A stretch of 8,960 nucleotides of DNA. Source: an uncultured Caulobacterales bacterium. GTDB lineage: Bacteria > Pseudomonadota > Alphaproteobacteria > Caulobacterales > Caulobacteraceae. The stretch is taken from contig CAIUZX010000395.1 in NCBI GenBank assembly GCA_903903715.1, forward strand, positions 1-8,960, in the 5' to 3' direction. The position numbers were made by a program, and so were the translations under genes. Shown here one piece after another: positions 1 to 7,118 of this stretch; the first letter of the stretch is position 1, and every line of letters starts with the position of its first letter. The notes under the pieces were generated by a model. The model was not told the origin of the DNA. It saw nothing but the letters and a program-made list of their open reading frames with translations, and ran no database searches.

Positions 1-2
1 CT

Positions 3-71
3 GACCGCCGCCGCTTCAACAGCGAGGCCTATACCGGCACGCGGCGCCGCGGGTCGGAAAAGGCGGCTTGA
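3..71 (+). CDS. Possible C-terminal tail of a rightward gene cut by the window edge
   Basis: The third forward frame is open from the left edge to a TGA at 69-71. It reads as a charged Arg/Glu/Lys-rich tail (DRRRFNSEAYTG... ending GSEKAA), a composition typical of a real protein end. The stop lies 8 bases before the stop of the convergent DUF3142 gene, matching the tight packing elsewhere in the window. Only 22 codons are visible, so no family can be named. Another frame here is also open for a while, so this may be chance. Confidence 0.4.
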   Translation, partial: DRRRFNSEAYTGTRRRGSEKAA

Positions 72-79
72 TCGCCCCG

Positions 80-835
80 TCAGCGCGGTGAGCCGACGGG
101 ATCTGACCAACTGCTGATCTGGCGGACGACCCGCTCGAAGTCGCCATTCCTCCAGGACCTCGGACTGAAGATATAGAGTCGCCGGTCGGCAGGGGCGTGG
201 ACGATCGGTGCGTCCACCGACATGGCAAGGGCCTTCCGGCATTTGGCGGAAGGGAAGTCTCCCCCTAAAGCAAAGACGGATCGGATCTGCGCGCCGCCTG
301 GGCCCATCCGGAACAGCATCGGGACGACCTCATTGACCGGAAGGTCATCGAACCAGGACTCATGGGCGCACCAGGACGCCAGCGCCGTCATCGAAAGCAG
401 CGTGGAGGGCGAAAGCGCCGCGCGCACGTCGGTCACCACATCCCGCAGGATCTGGTGTTCGGACGCGCGGACTTCGAAGTCGATCTGCACCTGTCGGACG
501 TCGACGCTTCGCGCCAGTTGGACGACAGCTGCCGCCGTGCGAGCGCGCAGTTGCGGGGTCCAATCCAGCGGCTTTCGGTGATCGATCTGCAGGTGCACGA
601 CGGAGGTCGTCACCTGTTGAGGGTTCGCGAAGAGTGGAAAGCGCCGCGACCGGGAGGTCATCTTATCGCCGGCCAGCACGATGAAGCCTGACTGCACGGC
701 GATATCGACATCGGTGGGCAGAAATCGAAGGTCTTCCGGTCGCTCCCACGCCCAGACAGTGAGCCTGGGCGGCTCCGCGAACCCCTGCGTAGCGGCCGCC
801 AGCCAGACCGCCGCGGCGATCGCCAGCCGGATCAT
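80..835 (-). CDS. Secreted DUF3142-type protein
   Basis: A 251-residue protein of unknown function. Residues 1-20 form a signal peptide (MIRLAIAAAVWLAAATQGFA, then EPP), so the mature protein is probably periplasmic. The mature part opens with VWAWERPEDLRFL (27-39). It also contains QIDFE (117-121) with acidic D119 and E121, ALASWC (151-156) and VVPMLFRMG (170-178). From memory this order matches DUF3142 proteins, which have a TIM-barrel-like, glycosidase-reminiscent layout but no established activity; I infer the family from motif style. The ATG lies 2 bases after the TGA of the CoA lyase gene, so the two are probably co-transcribed. There is no clear Shine-Dalgarno before the ATG, which suggests translational coupling. 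The length looks complete. Confidence 0.8.
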   Translation of the reverse strand: MIRLAIAAAVWLAAATQGFAEPPRLTVWAWERPEDLRFLPTDVDIAVQSGFIVLAGDKMTSRSRRFPLFANPQQVTTSVVHLQIDHRKPLDWTPQLRARTAAAVVQLARSVDVRQVQIDFEVRASEHQILRDVVTDVRAALSPSTLLSMTALASWCAHESWFDDLPVNEVVPMLFRMGPGGAQIRSVFALGGDFPSAKCRKALAMSVDAPIVHAPADRRLYIFSPRSWRNGDFERVVRQISSWSDPVGSPR

Positions 836-837
836 GT

Positions 838-1896
838 TCAGCTGGTCAGGCCGTATTGCGCGGCCATGTTTGCGTCCTTGGCCGCGATCTGGCGCGCGCA
901 GTCGAGCAGAACCTTTGCCTGTTTCCAGGTCGCGTCATCCTGCATCTTGCCATCGATCATCGCGACCCCCGAACCGTCGGGCATGGCGTCCACGATCTTG
1001 CGGGCGAAAAGAACTTCATCGGGGTCCGGGCTGAACACCTTCTTGGCAACGGCGATCTGATTGGGATGCAGGCTCCAGGCGCCTGCACATCCCAGGAGAA
1101 AGGCGTTCTTGAACTGCTGCTCGCAGGCCTCGAGATCGGCAATGTCGCCGAACGGACCGTAGAAGGCCTTGATGCCATAGGTGGCGCACGCGTCGACCAT
1201 CTTGGCGAGGGTATAGTGCCAGAGGTCTTGTTGGACACTGGCGCGGGGCGCGCCATCGGGCCTTGCATCCTCCATCACACGATAGAAAGGATGCCCCCCG
1301 CCGACGCGAGTCGTCTTCATTCCCCGGCTCGCTGCAAGGTCTGCTGGACCCAGGCTGACTCCCTGGAGCCTCGGGCTTGATCCGGCGATGGCCTCCACGT
1401 TGATCACGCCTTCGGCGGTTTCGAGGAGCGCGTGGATCAGGATCGGCTTGGTCAGGCCATGGCGCGCCTCGAGCAGCGCCAGGAGCTGATCCATGTAGTA
1501 AATGTCCCAAGGTCCCTCGACCTTGGGCACGATGATCACGTCAAGCTTGTCGCCGACGGCTTCGACAATCTGGGTGACGTCGTCAAAGTGCCAGGGCGAG
1601 TTCAGGCAATTGATCCGCGTCCAGAGTCCCACTCCCGCCGCTGCGAAGTCATGGGCCAGCGCCATCTCGATGAAGCCTTTTCGCGCGGCGTCCTTGTGCT
1701 CCGCCGGAATCGCGTCCTCCAGATTGCCGACAATCACGTCGACCTCCTTCAGGGTTTCACCGATCTTGGCGCGCACCTTTTCGAGGTGAGGCGGGACAAA
1801 GTGCAGCATCCGTTCCACCCGAGCCGGGAGCTCGCGGTAAGGGGTCGGCGCGCCTATGGCGAGGGGCTTGTAGAATCCGCGGGGCGTCTTGGTCAT
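838..1896 (-). CDS. HpcH/HpaI aldolase/CitE-family CoA ester lyase (malyl-CoA lyase-like)
   Basis: A 352-residue cytoplasmic lyase of the CitE/malyl-CoA lyase superfamily, whose members cleave or form 3-hydroxyacyl-CoA esters (malyl-, beta-methylmalyl- or citramalyl-CoA) with Mg2+. Visible family marks are NLEDAIP (58-64), the Arg in LWTRIN (R94), PKVEG (124-128), LLETAEG (157-163) with probable Mg ligand E159, [10 protein letters not shown] (181-190) with probable Mg ligand D186, and LHPNQ (277-281). It is about 30 residues longer than classic malyl-CoA lyases. The extra length seems to fall around 195-230 ([10 protein letters not shown] onward), which fits the longer proteobacterial subgroup annotated only as CoA ester lyase. 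The exact substrate cannot be read from sequence. The ATG is preceded by AGGA nine bases upstream. It is the first gene of an operon with the DUF3142 gene. Confidence 0.9.
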   Translation of the reverse strand: MTKTPRGFYKPLAIGAPTPYRELPARVERMLHFVPPHLEKVRAKIGETLKEVDVIVGNLEDAIPAEHKDAARKGFIEMALAHDFAAAGVGLWTRINCLNSPWHFDDVTQIVEAVGDKLDVIIVPKVEGPWDIYYMDQLLALLEARHGLTKPILIHALLETAEGVINVEAIAGSSPRLQGVSLGPADLAASRGMKTTRVGGGHPFYRVMEDARPDGAPRASVQQDLWHYTLAKMVDACATYGIKAFYGPFGDIADLEACEQQFKNAFLLGCAGAWSLHPNQIAVAKKVFSPDPDEVLFARKIVDAMPDGSGVAMIDGKMQDDATWKQAKVLLDCARQIAAKDANMAAQYGLTS

Positions 1897-2015
1897 CGAC
1901 GAGCGTCCTGATTGGCTTAGCAGGGTGGGTAGCGCAGTCGTCGCTGTCGCGCCAGAGGCTCAAGAACCGCTGGGCGCCTCTTCGCAGAAGCGTTACGGTT
2001 CATGACAACCAAATT

Positions 2016-2021
2016 GGGGGG
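2016..2021 (+). promoter_or_regulatory. Ribosome binding site of the DUF5666-like gene
   Basis: A run of six G lies five bases before the ATG at 2027 and supports that start. It overlaps a small dyad, CCAA-A-TTGG (2009-2017), which could partly pair with the site; that second point is speculative. The rest of the divergent gap (1897-2015) shows no recognisable promoter consensus. Confidence 0.6.
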
Positions 2022-2026
2022 TCTCG

Positions 2027-2662
2027 ATGCCTAGACGTCTGTTCGCCGCCACCATGACAGCGGTTTGCTTGTCCATCCTTCCTGCGGCAGGCTTCGCCGC
2101 AGATACCGCAACCGCTCCGGCCGCCCCGGCGCGACCCACGTTTATCCGCGGGACCGTCAAGAGCCTCGAAGCCAATCTGCTGACCGTGGCGACGCGTGAA
2201 GGTGCAACCGCGGTGGTCAAGCTGACGCCGGACTGGACCGTGACGGAAGTGAAGCCCGTTTCGCCGGAAGCCATCCAGGCTGGAAGCTTCATTGGCACGA
2301 CCGAGGTCGATCGCCCCGACGGCACAGGCGTTTCCCTCGAGGTTCATGTCTTTCCGCCCGGCGTGAAGATGGGCGAGGGGCATTACCCCTGGGACCTGAA
2401 GCCTGGCTCCAACATGACCAATGGCACGATCGACAATGTCGTGACCGGCGTTAAGGGACGGGAAGTGGACGTATCCTATCCCGGTGGGCATCGTCATGTG
2501 GCGATTCCGGCGGATATTCCGATTGTCCAGTTCGGCCTCGGTGATCGCGCGCTCGTCAAGCCAGGCGCCGGTGTGTTCATAGGCGCGCTCAAGGGGCCGG
2601 ACGGCGTCTTCATCACCAATCGGGTCACCACTGGCGCCAACGGCGTCAATCCCCCTATGTAG
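2027..2662 (+). CDS. Exported beta-rich protein, DUF5666-like
   Basis: A 211-residue protein with a classical signal peptide (residues 1-24, ending AAGFA before DTATA) and a short Ala/Pro linker (27-37). The first mature half (39-95) has the form RGTVKSLEANLLTV...VVKLT...IQAGSFIG, alternating strands like the small beta-barrel units called DUF5666. A central segment holds EVHVFP (105-110) and GEGHYPWDL (116-124), which I recall as conserved in many proteobacterial homologues annotated only as hypothetical. The C-terminal half (132-188) repeats a similar strand pattern. His/Asp/Tyr around 118-123 and GGHRH (153-157) could bind a metal or ligand, but this is inference. It stands alone on its strand, divergent from the lyase operon and convergent with xerD. 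The start is supported by the G-run ribosome site. Confidence 0.75.
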   Translation: MPRRLFAATMTAVCLSILPAAGFAADTATAPAAPARPTFIRGTVKSLEANLLTVATREGATAVVKLTPDWTVTEVKPVSPEAIQAGSFIGTTEVDRPDGTGVSLEVHVFPPGVKMGEGHYPWDLKPGSNMTNGTIDNVVTGVKGREVDVSYPGGHRHVAIPADIPIVQFGLGDRALVKPGAGVFIGALKGPDGVFITNRVTTGANGVNPPM

Positions 2663-2672
2663 GTTTGGCCTC

Positions 2673-3608
2673 CTATGTAGATTTTGCGCGGCGGCGGAGC
2701 GGATGGCGGGTGGCGACCACTTCCTGAAGCTTCGCCGTGGCCACATGAGTGTAGATCTCCGTCGTGGCGATGTCTGCGTGCCCAAGCAGCATCTGGACGC
2801 TGCGAAGGTCGGCGCCGCCATTCAAAAGTTCGGTGGCGAAAGCGTGCCGCAAGACGTGCGGACTGACGAGGCTGACGTCGATACCGGCCATCTGGGCGGT
2901 TTCATCCAGCAGTTGGGCGAATCGCCGACGACTTAGACGGCCCCGCTCCACGCCGGTTCCGCCCCTTGATGGGAACAGCCAGGGACTGCTGGTTTCGCCC
3001 TTGGGGAAATGTTTCGGCCGAAGGGTCAGATAGGCCGCGATCGCCTGTCGCGCCGACGTATTTAGGGGGACGAGCCGCTCCTTGCCGCCTTTTCCGCGGA
3101 CGATTAGATGATCCGGGTCGCGGGCGACGGCCGCGGACGTCAAGCCGAGAAGTTCCGATATTCGCAGACCGGATGCGAACAACACCTCCAGTGCGCAGAC
3201 AAGACGTGCGGCGTCCTCCGGTGGCCCGGGTCTTTGGGTAGCCGCGAGGATCAAGTCGCCGACAGATTGGTGAGTGAGCGTTTTGGGCAGCGGGCGCCGA
3301 CGTTTGGGCGCCTCAACCCGTCGACTGGGATCTTCAGCGCGCCAACCTTCGGCCAAGGCGAACGTGTAGAACTGGCGAATCGCCGCCCTTCGCCGCGACG
3401 CGGTCGCGGGCGACAACCCTCGGGCCATCAAGGACTCAAAATAGGACTCGATCGTTGTCGCGTCGGCGGCCAGGACGGAGACGCCCCGAGGGGCCAGGAA
3501 CGCCGACAGATCTTCGAGGTCGCGCGCATAGGCGCGAAGGGTGTTCGCCGCGCTCGCGCGCTCGGACGCCATCGCCTCAAGAAAGGCTTCGATCTGGGCC
3601 TGTGACAT
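2673..3608 (-). CDS. xerD: Site-specific tyrosine recombinase XerD
   Basis: A 311-residue tyrosine recombinase of the usual XerC/XerD length. With a partner Xer protein and FtsK, such enzymes resolve chromosome dimers at dif at the division site. Residues 1-90 form the helical core-binding (SAM-like) domain, including NTLRAYARDL (22-31) and SRRRAAIRQFY (71-81). The catalytic domain carries the full set: R149 (GLRISELLGL), K173 (GKGGKERLVPL), H251 and R254 (SPHVLRHAFATELL), H277 (LLGHADIATTEIYTHV) and nucleophile Y286. No part is missing, so it should be active. XerD rather than XerC is chosen from overall resemblance and recalled gene order in Caulobacterales. The ATG is 6 bases after the stop of the upstream exported protein gene, so the two are probably one transcript. 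No integron or phage context surrounds it, which argues against a mobile integrase. Confidence 0.9.
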   Translation of the reverse strand: MSQAQIEAFLEAMASERASAANTLRAYARDLEDLSAFLAPRGVSVLAADATTIESYFESLMARGLSPATASRRRAAIRQFYTFALAEGWRAEDPSRRVEAPKRRRPLPKTLTHQSVGDLILAATQRPGPPEDAARLVCALEVLFASGLRISELLGLTSAAVARDPDHLIVRGKGGKERLVPLNTSARQAIAAYLTLRPKHFPKGETSSPWLFPSRGGTGVERGRLSRRRFAQLLDETAQMAGIDVSLVSPHVLRHAFATELLNGGADLRSVQMLLGHADIATTEIYTHVATAKLQEVVATRHPLRRRAKST

Positions 3609-3614
3609 AGAAGC

Positions 3615-5282
3615 CTAATGGCCCGAAACGGCCAATAGACCGTCGAGGGTGATGGACCTCGCGTTTCGTTCCAGGCCCGCGCGGCTCAGCGCGCGTATGA
3701 ACAGCGCCCGGTCGGCGACCGACAGTCCCTTTTCCGACGCTGCGTCCAGCGCCGCTAGGGCCGTTTCACCAGTCGCGCCTTTTTCGGCGGAGCTGAGAGC
3801 AGACAGGGCTGCTGCGGCCTTTATCGCCGATCCCGTGCGAAACGCAGCGAAGGTTGAGCGCTCAGCTGGAGAGAGGCCGCTGAACTGCAAGTCGAATGCA
3901 GCCATCAATACGGCGCCGGTCTGCGCTTTCGTCTGTTCCGTCCCGACTGTCTCTGCACCGGCCTTCACCAAGACGGATGCGGTCTTCGACACCTTCTGCT
4001 CGATGGCGCCCATGTCGCGAACGGCGTCAAGCAGCGCCAGATCCACGCTGCTGACGCCGTCGGCGGGGACCAGCCCGTCTCGTAATGGCGACGTGGACGA
4101 CGCGTCGACGACGGATGCGGCCAACGCGAGCATGGCGCGATCAGCGCCGTTGACGCCGTCTGGCGTAACGAGGGCCAGCTCCGGCGCTATCACGTCGCAA
4201 AGATTTCGAAACGCCGCGCCATGAGCGCTCTTGAGCAGCCGGACGAGGGCGCTTGCGCGTTCGAGGTTCGATGCTGCGCCTGTCGCGGCCTGATAATCCC
4301 TCGCCAGAGCGTCGGACGGGCTTTCAGGCGCCGCGGCATCTGCGTGACGCCCCTTCCGGAGTCCGGTCTGGGGTGCAGGCGCAGCCGGCGTTGGCCCGAC
4401 CTGTGCGCGCAGGGCGCTGCGAACCGCTTCTGCAGAGAATGCCCCCGAGGCGAGGAGCCTCGCGGCCGCTTTGCGTCGGACGTCGCCGGTTTGGGTTTCA
4501 TCGGTCGACAAGGCAATCAGAGCCGGTGGCGCTGCGGACGGCGTCGCCCCTGAGAAGTCCGCCTTTTCGAGGCGCGAAATGGCGAAGCCAAGGGCCGTCG
4601 ACGCCTGGGCAGGATCGCCGCCAGCCGACCTAACGCCCTGCGCCGCCGCAACCAGATGCTGGAGCTGCGCATTCCTGGCCCCGGACTGGGCGGCGAAGTC
4701 GAGGGCGAGCTGCGCCTGGTCCGGTTTGCCTGCCCTGATCTGACAGAACGCGCGAAGCTGCAGCCAGTATGGGGCGTCCCGACCGTCGGACAGGGTATCG
4801 GCCACGGCGCATGCCCGGTCCGGATCTCCGGTCCACAGGGCGAGGTCAGCGGCCGCTTGTGACAGACGTGGCCGTCCCGCTACGCCCGGCGAACGGGCAA
4901 GTATCGCCCGTGCAGCGTCGAGGTCGCCCAGCCGGATCAGGCTCAACACTCGTTCGCCAGCGAGGTCGGCGTCTGCGTCGGCGCCATCTGGAGCCGCAGC
5001 GGCCGTTTCGAGCAAATCTCTGGCCAATTGGGCGAGGCCCGGCTCCATGGGCTGATGGCCGAGCCCGGCGAGTACGCGATGCGCGAGGTCCGCAGAAGCG
5101 CCCTTCCAGAGGCTGGCGGGCAGCCCGGTCGTCCGCGCCCCCGCGCTGAACAGGTCAAGAGAGGCGAGCGGCTTGGCGTCGACGGACGCGACAGGTGCGT
5201 CGGGTGACGTCTGTGCAAAGCACGCTGACGCAGCCAGCCCGGAAACAAGGACGGCGAGCAATGCGCAACGGGAGACGGACAT
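3615..5282 (-). CDS. Exported Ala-rich helical-repeat protein of unknown function
   Basis: A 555-residue protein from the ATG at 5282, which is preceded by a near-perfect GGAGGG five bases away. An in-frame ATG eight codons earlier lacks this and would spoil the signal peptide. Residues 1-23 form a signal peptide (MSVSRCALLAVLVSGLAASA, then CFA before QTSP). C21 in LAASAC is a weak lipobox alternative. Residues about 105-240 are amphipathic helices with TPR-like character (GDLDAARAILARSPG, GDPDRACAVAD, GKPDQAQLALDFAAQSG). A Pro/Ala linker (297-325) separates this from a second all-helical half (326-555). No catalytic motif is seen. The likely role is a periplasmic or outer-membrane-associated scaffold or assembly factor, by inference only. 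It is first in a unit with xerD and divergent from aroK. Confidence 0.8.
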   Translation of the reverse strand: MSVSRCALLAVLVSGLAASACFAQTSPDAPVASVDAKPLASLDLFSAGARTTGLPASLWKGASADLAHRVLAGLGHQPMEPGLAQLARDLLETAAAAPDGADADADLAGERVLSLIRLGDLDAARAILARSPGVAGRPRLSQAAADLALWTGDPDRACAVADTLSDGRDAPYWLQLRAFCQIRAGKPDQAQLALDFAAQSGARNAQLQHLVAAAQGVRSAGGDPAQASTALGFAISRLEKADFSGATPSAAPPALIALSTDETQTGDVRRKAAARLLASGAFSAEAVRSALRAQVGPTPAAPAPQTGLRKGRHADAAAPESPSDALARDYQAATGAASNLERASALVRLLKSAHGAAFRNLCDVIAPELALVTPDGVNGADRAMLALAASVVDASSTSPLRDGLVPADGVSSVDLALLDAVRDMGAIEQKVSKTASVLVKAGAETVGTEQTKAQTGAVLMAAFDLQFSGLSPAERSTFAAFRTGSAIKAAAALSALSSAEKGATGETALAALDAASEKGLSVADRALFIRALSRAGLERNARSITLDGLLAVSGH

Positions 5283-5287
5283 TTTGA

Positions 5288-5293
5288 CCCTCC
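5288..5293 (-). promoter_or_regulatory. Shine-Dalgarno deciding the start of the exported helical-repeat gene
   Basis: GGAGGG on the minus strand with a five-base spacer (TCAAA) before the ATG at 5282. This is the strongest ribosome site in the window. It decides the shorter start over the upstream ATG at 5306, because the longer version would place this site inside the coding region. Confidence 0.8.
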
Positions 5294-5369
5294 AGAGATC
5301 GAACACCCAACGGAACAGCTAGACCGCTCAGCGATAATCGGGCTTCACGGCGAAAGTCGGACGCTGCAG

Positions 5370-5380
5370 AGACCGGGTCT
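5370..5380. repeat. Short perfect dyad in the divergent intergenic region
   Basis: AGACC-G-GGTCT, an 11-base perfect inverted repeat, sits between the divergent start of the helical-repeat gene and aroK. It begins 50 bases upstream of the aroK ATG. It could be a regulator site or a weak hairpin, but no known operator is recognised. I found no convincing -35/-10 pair in this region for either direction. Confidence 0.3.
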
Positions 5381-5399
5381 GTGCGCTCGACCCGCCGAT

Positions 5400-5423
5400 A
5401 TGATAAACGCCATCCCCACATGA
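5400..5423 (+). CDS. Possible seven-codon upstream ORF overlapping the aroK start
   Basis: ATG ATA AAC GCC ATC CCC ACA TGA encodes MINAIPT, and its TGA shares bases with the aroK ATG (ATGA at 5420-5423). Neither this ATG nor that of aroK has an evident Shine-Dalgarno. A leaderless or coupled arrangement is therefore conceivable: ribosomes ending the small ORF could restart at aroK. Such short ORFs also arise easily by chance, and no coding statistics are possible at this length. Confidence 0.2.
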   Translation: MINAIPT

Positions 5424-5986
5424 CCGAACACACCAAAAGCCCAGTTTCAACCCCCGATCTTCGTTCCCGTACGATCGCGCTTGTCGGCTTGATGGGCGTT
5501 GGAAAGACCAGCATCGGGAAGCGCCTGGCCGCAGTGCTGGAGCTGCCGTTCCGTGACGCGGACGAGGCGATTGAAACGGCTGCCGGACGGTCTATTGCGG
5601 AAATCTTCACTGAGCGTGGAGAGGACGAATTTCGCGCAGGTGAGCGGCGGGTAATCGGACGTATGCTCGAGGATGAACCTCATGTGCTCGCGACCGGCGG
5701 CGGGGCCTTCGTCCAGCCTCAGACGCGGGCGTTGATCAAGTCGCGGGCCATATCGGTCTGGCTCCGGGCTGACCTTCATGTGCTTGCCCGCCGTGTCGCC
5801 CGAAAGGACACCCGCCCGTTGGTGGCGGGTAAGGATCCGATGGTGGTGTTGCAGGCGCAGGCTGAGGCGCGTTATCCGGCATATGCTGAGGCCGACATCG
5901 TTATAGACACCGGCGAGATGTCGCATGCCGCTAGCCTTGAGCTCGTACTTGAAGGGCTCAGGCGACATGTGGAGATGAAGTCTTGA
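5420..5986 (+). CDS. aroK: Shikimate kinase
   Basis: Transfers phosphate from ATP to the 3-hydroxyl of shikimate, the fifth step of the cytoplasmic shikimate pathway. The 188-residue form starting at ATG 5420 matches the family length with a short N-terminal extension; a GTG start at 5381 would add 13 unconvincing residues. Motifs present are the Walker A loop GLMGVGKTS (23-31), the shikimate-binding FRDADE (44-49, D46) and FRAGE (71-75, R72), GGG (93-95), the lid Arg in TRPL (R132), and RYPAYAEAD (151-159, R151). All key residues are intact. It overlaps aroB by four bases and is the first known gene of that operon. No clear Shine-Dalgarno precedes the ATG. Confidence 0.95.
   Translation: MTEHTKSPVSTPDLRSRTIALVGLMGVGKTSIGKRLAAVLELPFRDADEAIETAAGRSIAEIFTERGEDEFRAGERRVIGRMLEDEPHVLATGGGAFVQPQTRALIKSRAISVWLRADLHVLARRVARKDTRPLVAGKDPMVVLQAQAEARYPAYAEADIVIDTGEMSHAASLELVLEGLRRHVEMKS
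5971..5974 (+). promoter_or_regulatory. Ribosome binding site of aroB
   Basis: GGAG inside the last codons of aroK, eight bases before the TTG at 5983. It supports the rare TTG initiator, because the next in-frame ATG would remove the first 23 residues of the Rossmann domain. Confidence 0.6.
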
Positions 5987-7098
5987 GCCAGCATAGGATT
6001 GTCAAAGTCGCCCTCGATGGTCGCGCCTATGAGGTGTGGATCGGCGTTGGGATGTTGGCCAAGGCCGGGGCGGCGCTTTTGGACGTGATCCCACGCCGCC
6101 GGACCGTAGTCGTTACGGACGAGACGGTGGCGCGTCTGCATGGCGAGACAGTTCGCGCAGGCCTGGAAGATGCGGGAATTTCAGCGGAGTTCATCGTTCT
6201 GCCGCCGGGGGAGCAGACCAAGAGTTTTGACGGCCTCGCTGACTTGTGCGACCGCCTGCTGGCGGCGCAGCTAGATCGAGGGGACGTCATAACGGCGCTA
6301 GGCGGCGGCGTGATCGGGGATCTGACGGGCTTCGCCGCCGCCATATACAAGCGCGGGATCGACTTCGTGCAAATCCCCACCACCTTGCTGGCGCAGGTCG
6401 ACTCCTCCGTCGGTGGGAAGACAGCCATCGACACGCCGCGGGGAAAGAACCTGATCGGCGCCTTTCATCAACCACGCCGGGTTCTGGCTGACCTTGACGC
6501 GCTCTCCACCCTGCCGCTTCGAGAGCTCAAGGCCGGCTACGCGGAAGTGCTGAAATATGGCCTGTTAGGCGACCTCGCGTTTTTCGAGGGCCTCGAGCAT
6601 GACAGTGACCGATTGCTGGCGATGGACCACGACGTGTTGGCCAAAGCCGTGGAACGGTCGGTGGCGATGAAGGCGGAAATCGTCGCCGAGGATGAACGCG
6701 AAGCGGGTCGGCGAGCCCTGCTGAACCTTGGCCACACGTTCGGTCATGCGCTGGAGGCGGAAACAGGCTTTGGCGACGCCCTCCTTCACGGCGAAGCTGT
6801 GGGCGCGGGCATGGCTCTGGCCTTTCGTTTTTCCGCCTCAGAGGGGATCTGTTTGGACGTCGATGCCCAGCGCGCGGTTCGCGCCATCGACGCGGCGGGA
6901 CTTCCGACACAGCTCGCACAGGTTCGAGAAGAGCATTTCTCGGTCGAGCGGCTGATCGATCACATGCGCCAGGACAAGAAGGCTGAAAGCGGATCAGTCA
7001 CGCTTGTCCTGCCCCGGCGGATTGGCGAAACTTTCGTCGAAAAGGGGGTGTCTAGCGAACGGCTTGAACGCTTTCTGCGTTCGGAGGGCGCGGTCTAG
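5983..7098 (+). CDS. aroB: 3-dehydroquinate synthase
   Basis: Converts DAHP to 3-dehydroquinate using NAD+ and a divalent metal, the second shikimate-pathway step. At 371 residues it has the usual length. The N-terminal NAD-binding domain includes VVVTDETV (42-49), PPGEQTKS (74-81) and [16 protein letters not shown] (105-120). [19 protein letters not shown] (132-150) and [11 protein letters not shown] (154-164) follow. The metal ligands are expected to be E188 (GYAEVLKYG), H251 ([10 protein letters not shown]) and H269 (LLHGEAV), all present. The start is TTG, overlapping the aroK stop as TTGA and preceded by GGAG, so translation is likely coupled to aroK and the two enzymes made together. 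The gene ends 20 bases from the convergent metal exporter. That gap holds only a very weak dyad, not a convincing terminator. Confidence 0.96.
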   Translation: MSQHRIVKVALDGRAYEVWIGVGMLAKAGAALLDVIPRRRTVVVTDETVARLHGETVRAGLEDAGISAEFIVLPPGEQTKSFDGLADLCDRLLAAQLDRGDVITALGGGVIGDLTGFAAAIYKRGIDFVQIPTTLLAQVDSSVGGKTAIDTPRGKNLIGAFHQPRRVLADLDALSTLPLRELKAGYAEVLKYGLLGDLAFFEGLEHDSDRLLAMDHDVLAKAVERSVAMKAEIVAEDEREAGRRALLNLGHTFGHALEAETGFGDALLHGEAVGAGMALAFRFSASEGICLDVDAQRAVRAIDAAGLPTQLAQVREEHFSVERLIDHMRQDKKAESGSVTLVLPRRIGETFVEKGVSSERLERFLRSEGAV

Positions 7099-7118
7099 CC
7101 CCGGCTAAAGCCTTGTGT

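Noticed and set aside
856..1380. Forward 174-codon open frame opposite the CoA lyase gene.
   Set aside because: It is antisense to conserved enzyme motifs, has no recognisable domain, and is a typical high-GC shadow frame.
1963..1994. AGAAC ... CGTT as a general-stress sigma (EcfG-type) promoter upstream of the exported beta-rich protein.
   Set aside because: The spacer is 23 bases, whereas that class needs about 16-17, and the -35 word has a mismatch.
3649..4224. Forward 191-codon open frame opposite the helical-repeat gene.
   Set aside because: It is antisense to a well-supported gene with a signal peptide and strong ribosome site. Its Ala/Ser-rich product is what high-GC third-position bias produces on the opposite strand.
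5320..5338. TAGACCG ... GCGATAAT as a Caulobacter housekeeping promoter.
   Set aside because: Only four bases separate the two words, far too few for a -35/-10 pair.
7096..7110. TAGCCCCGGCTA and GGCTAAAGCC as a terminator between aroB and the exporter.
   Set aside because: The stems are only 3-5 bases with loops too small to form well, and no T-run follows on either strand.
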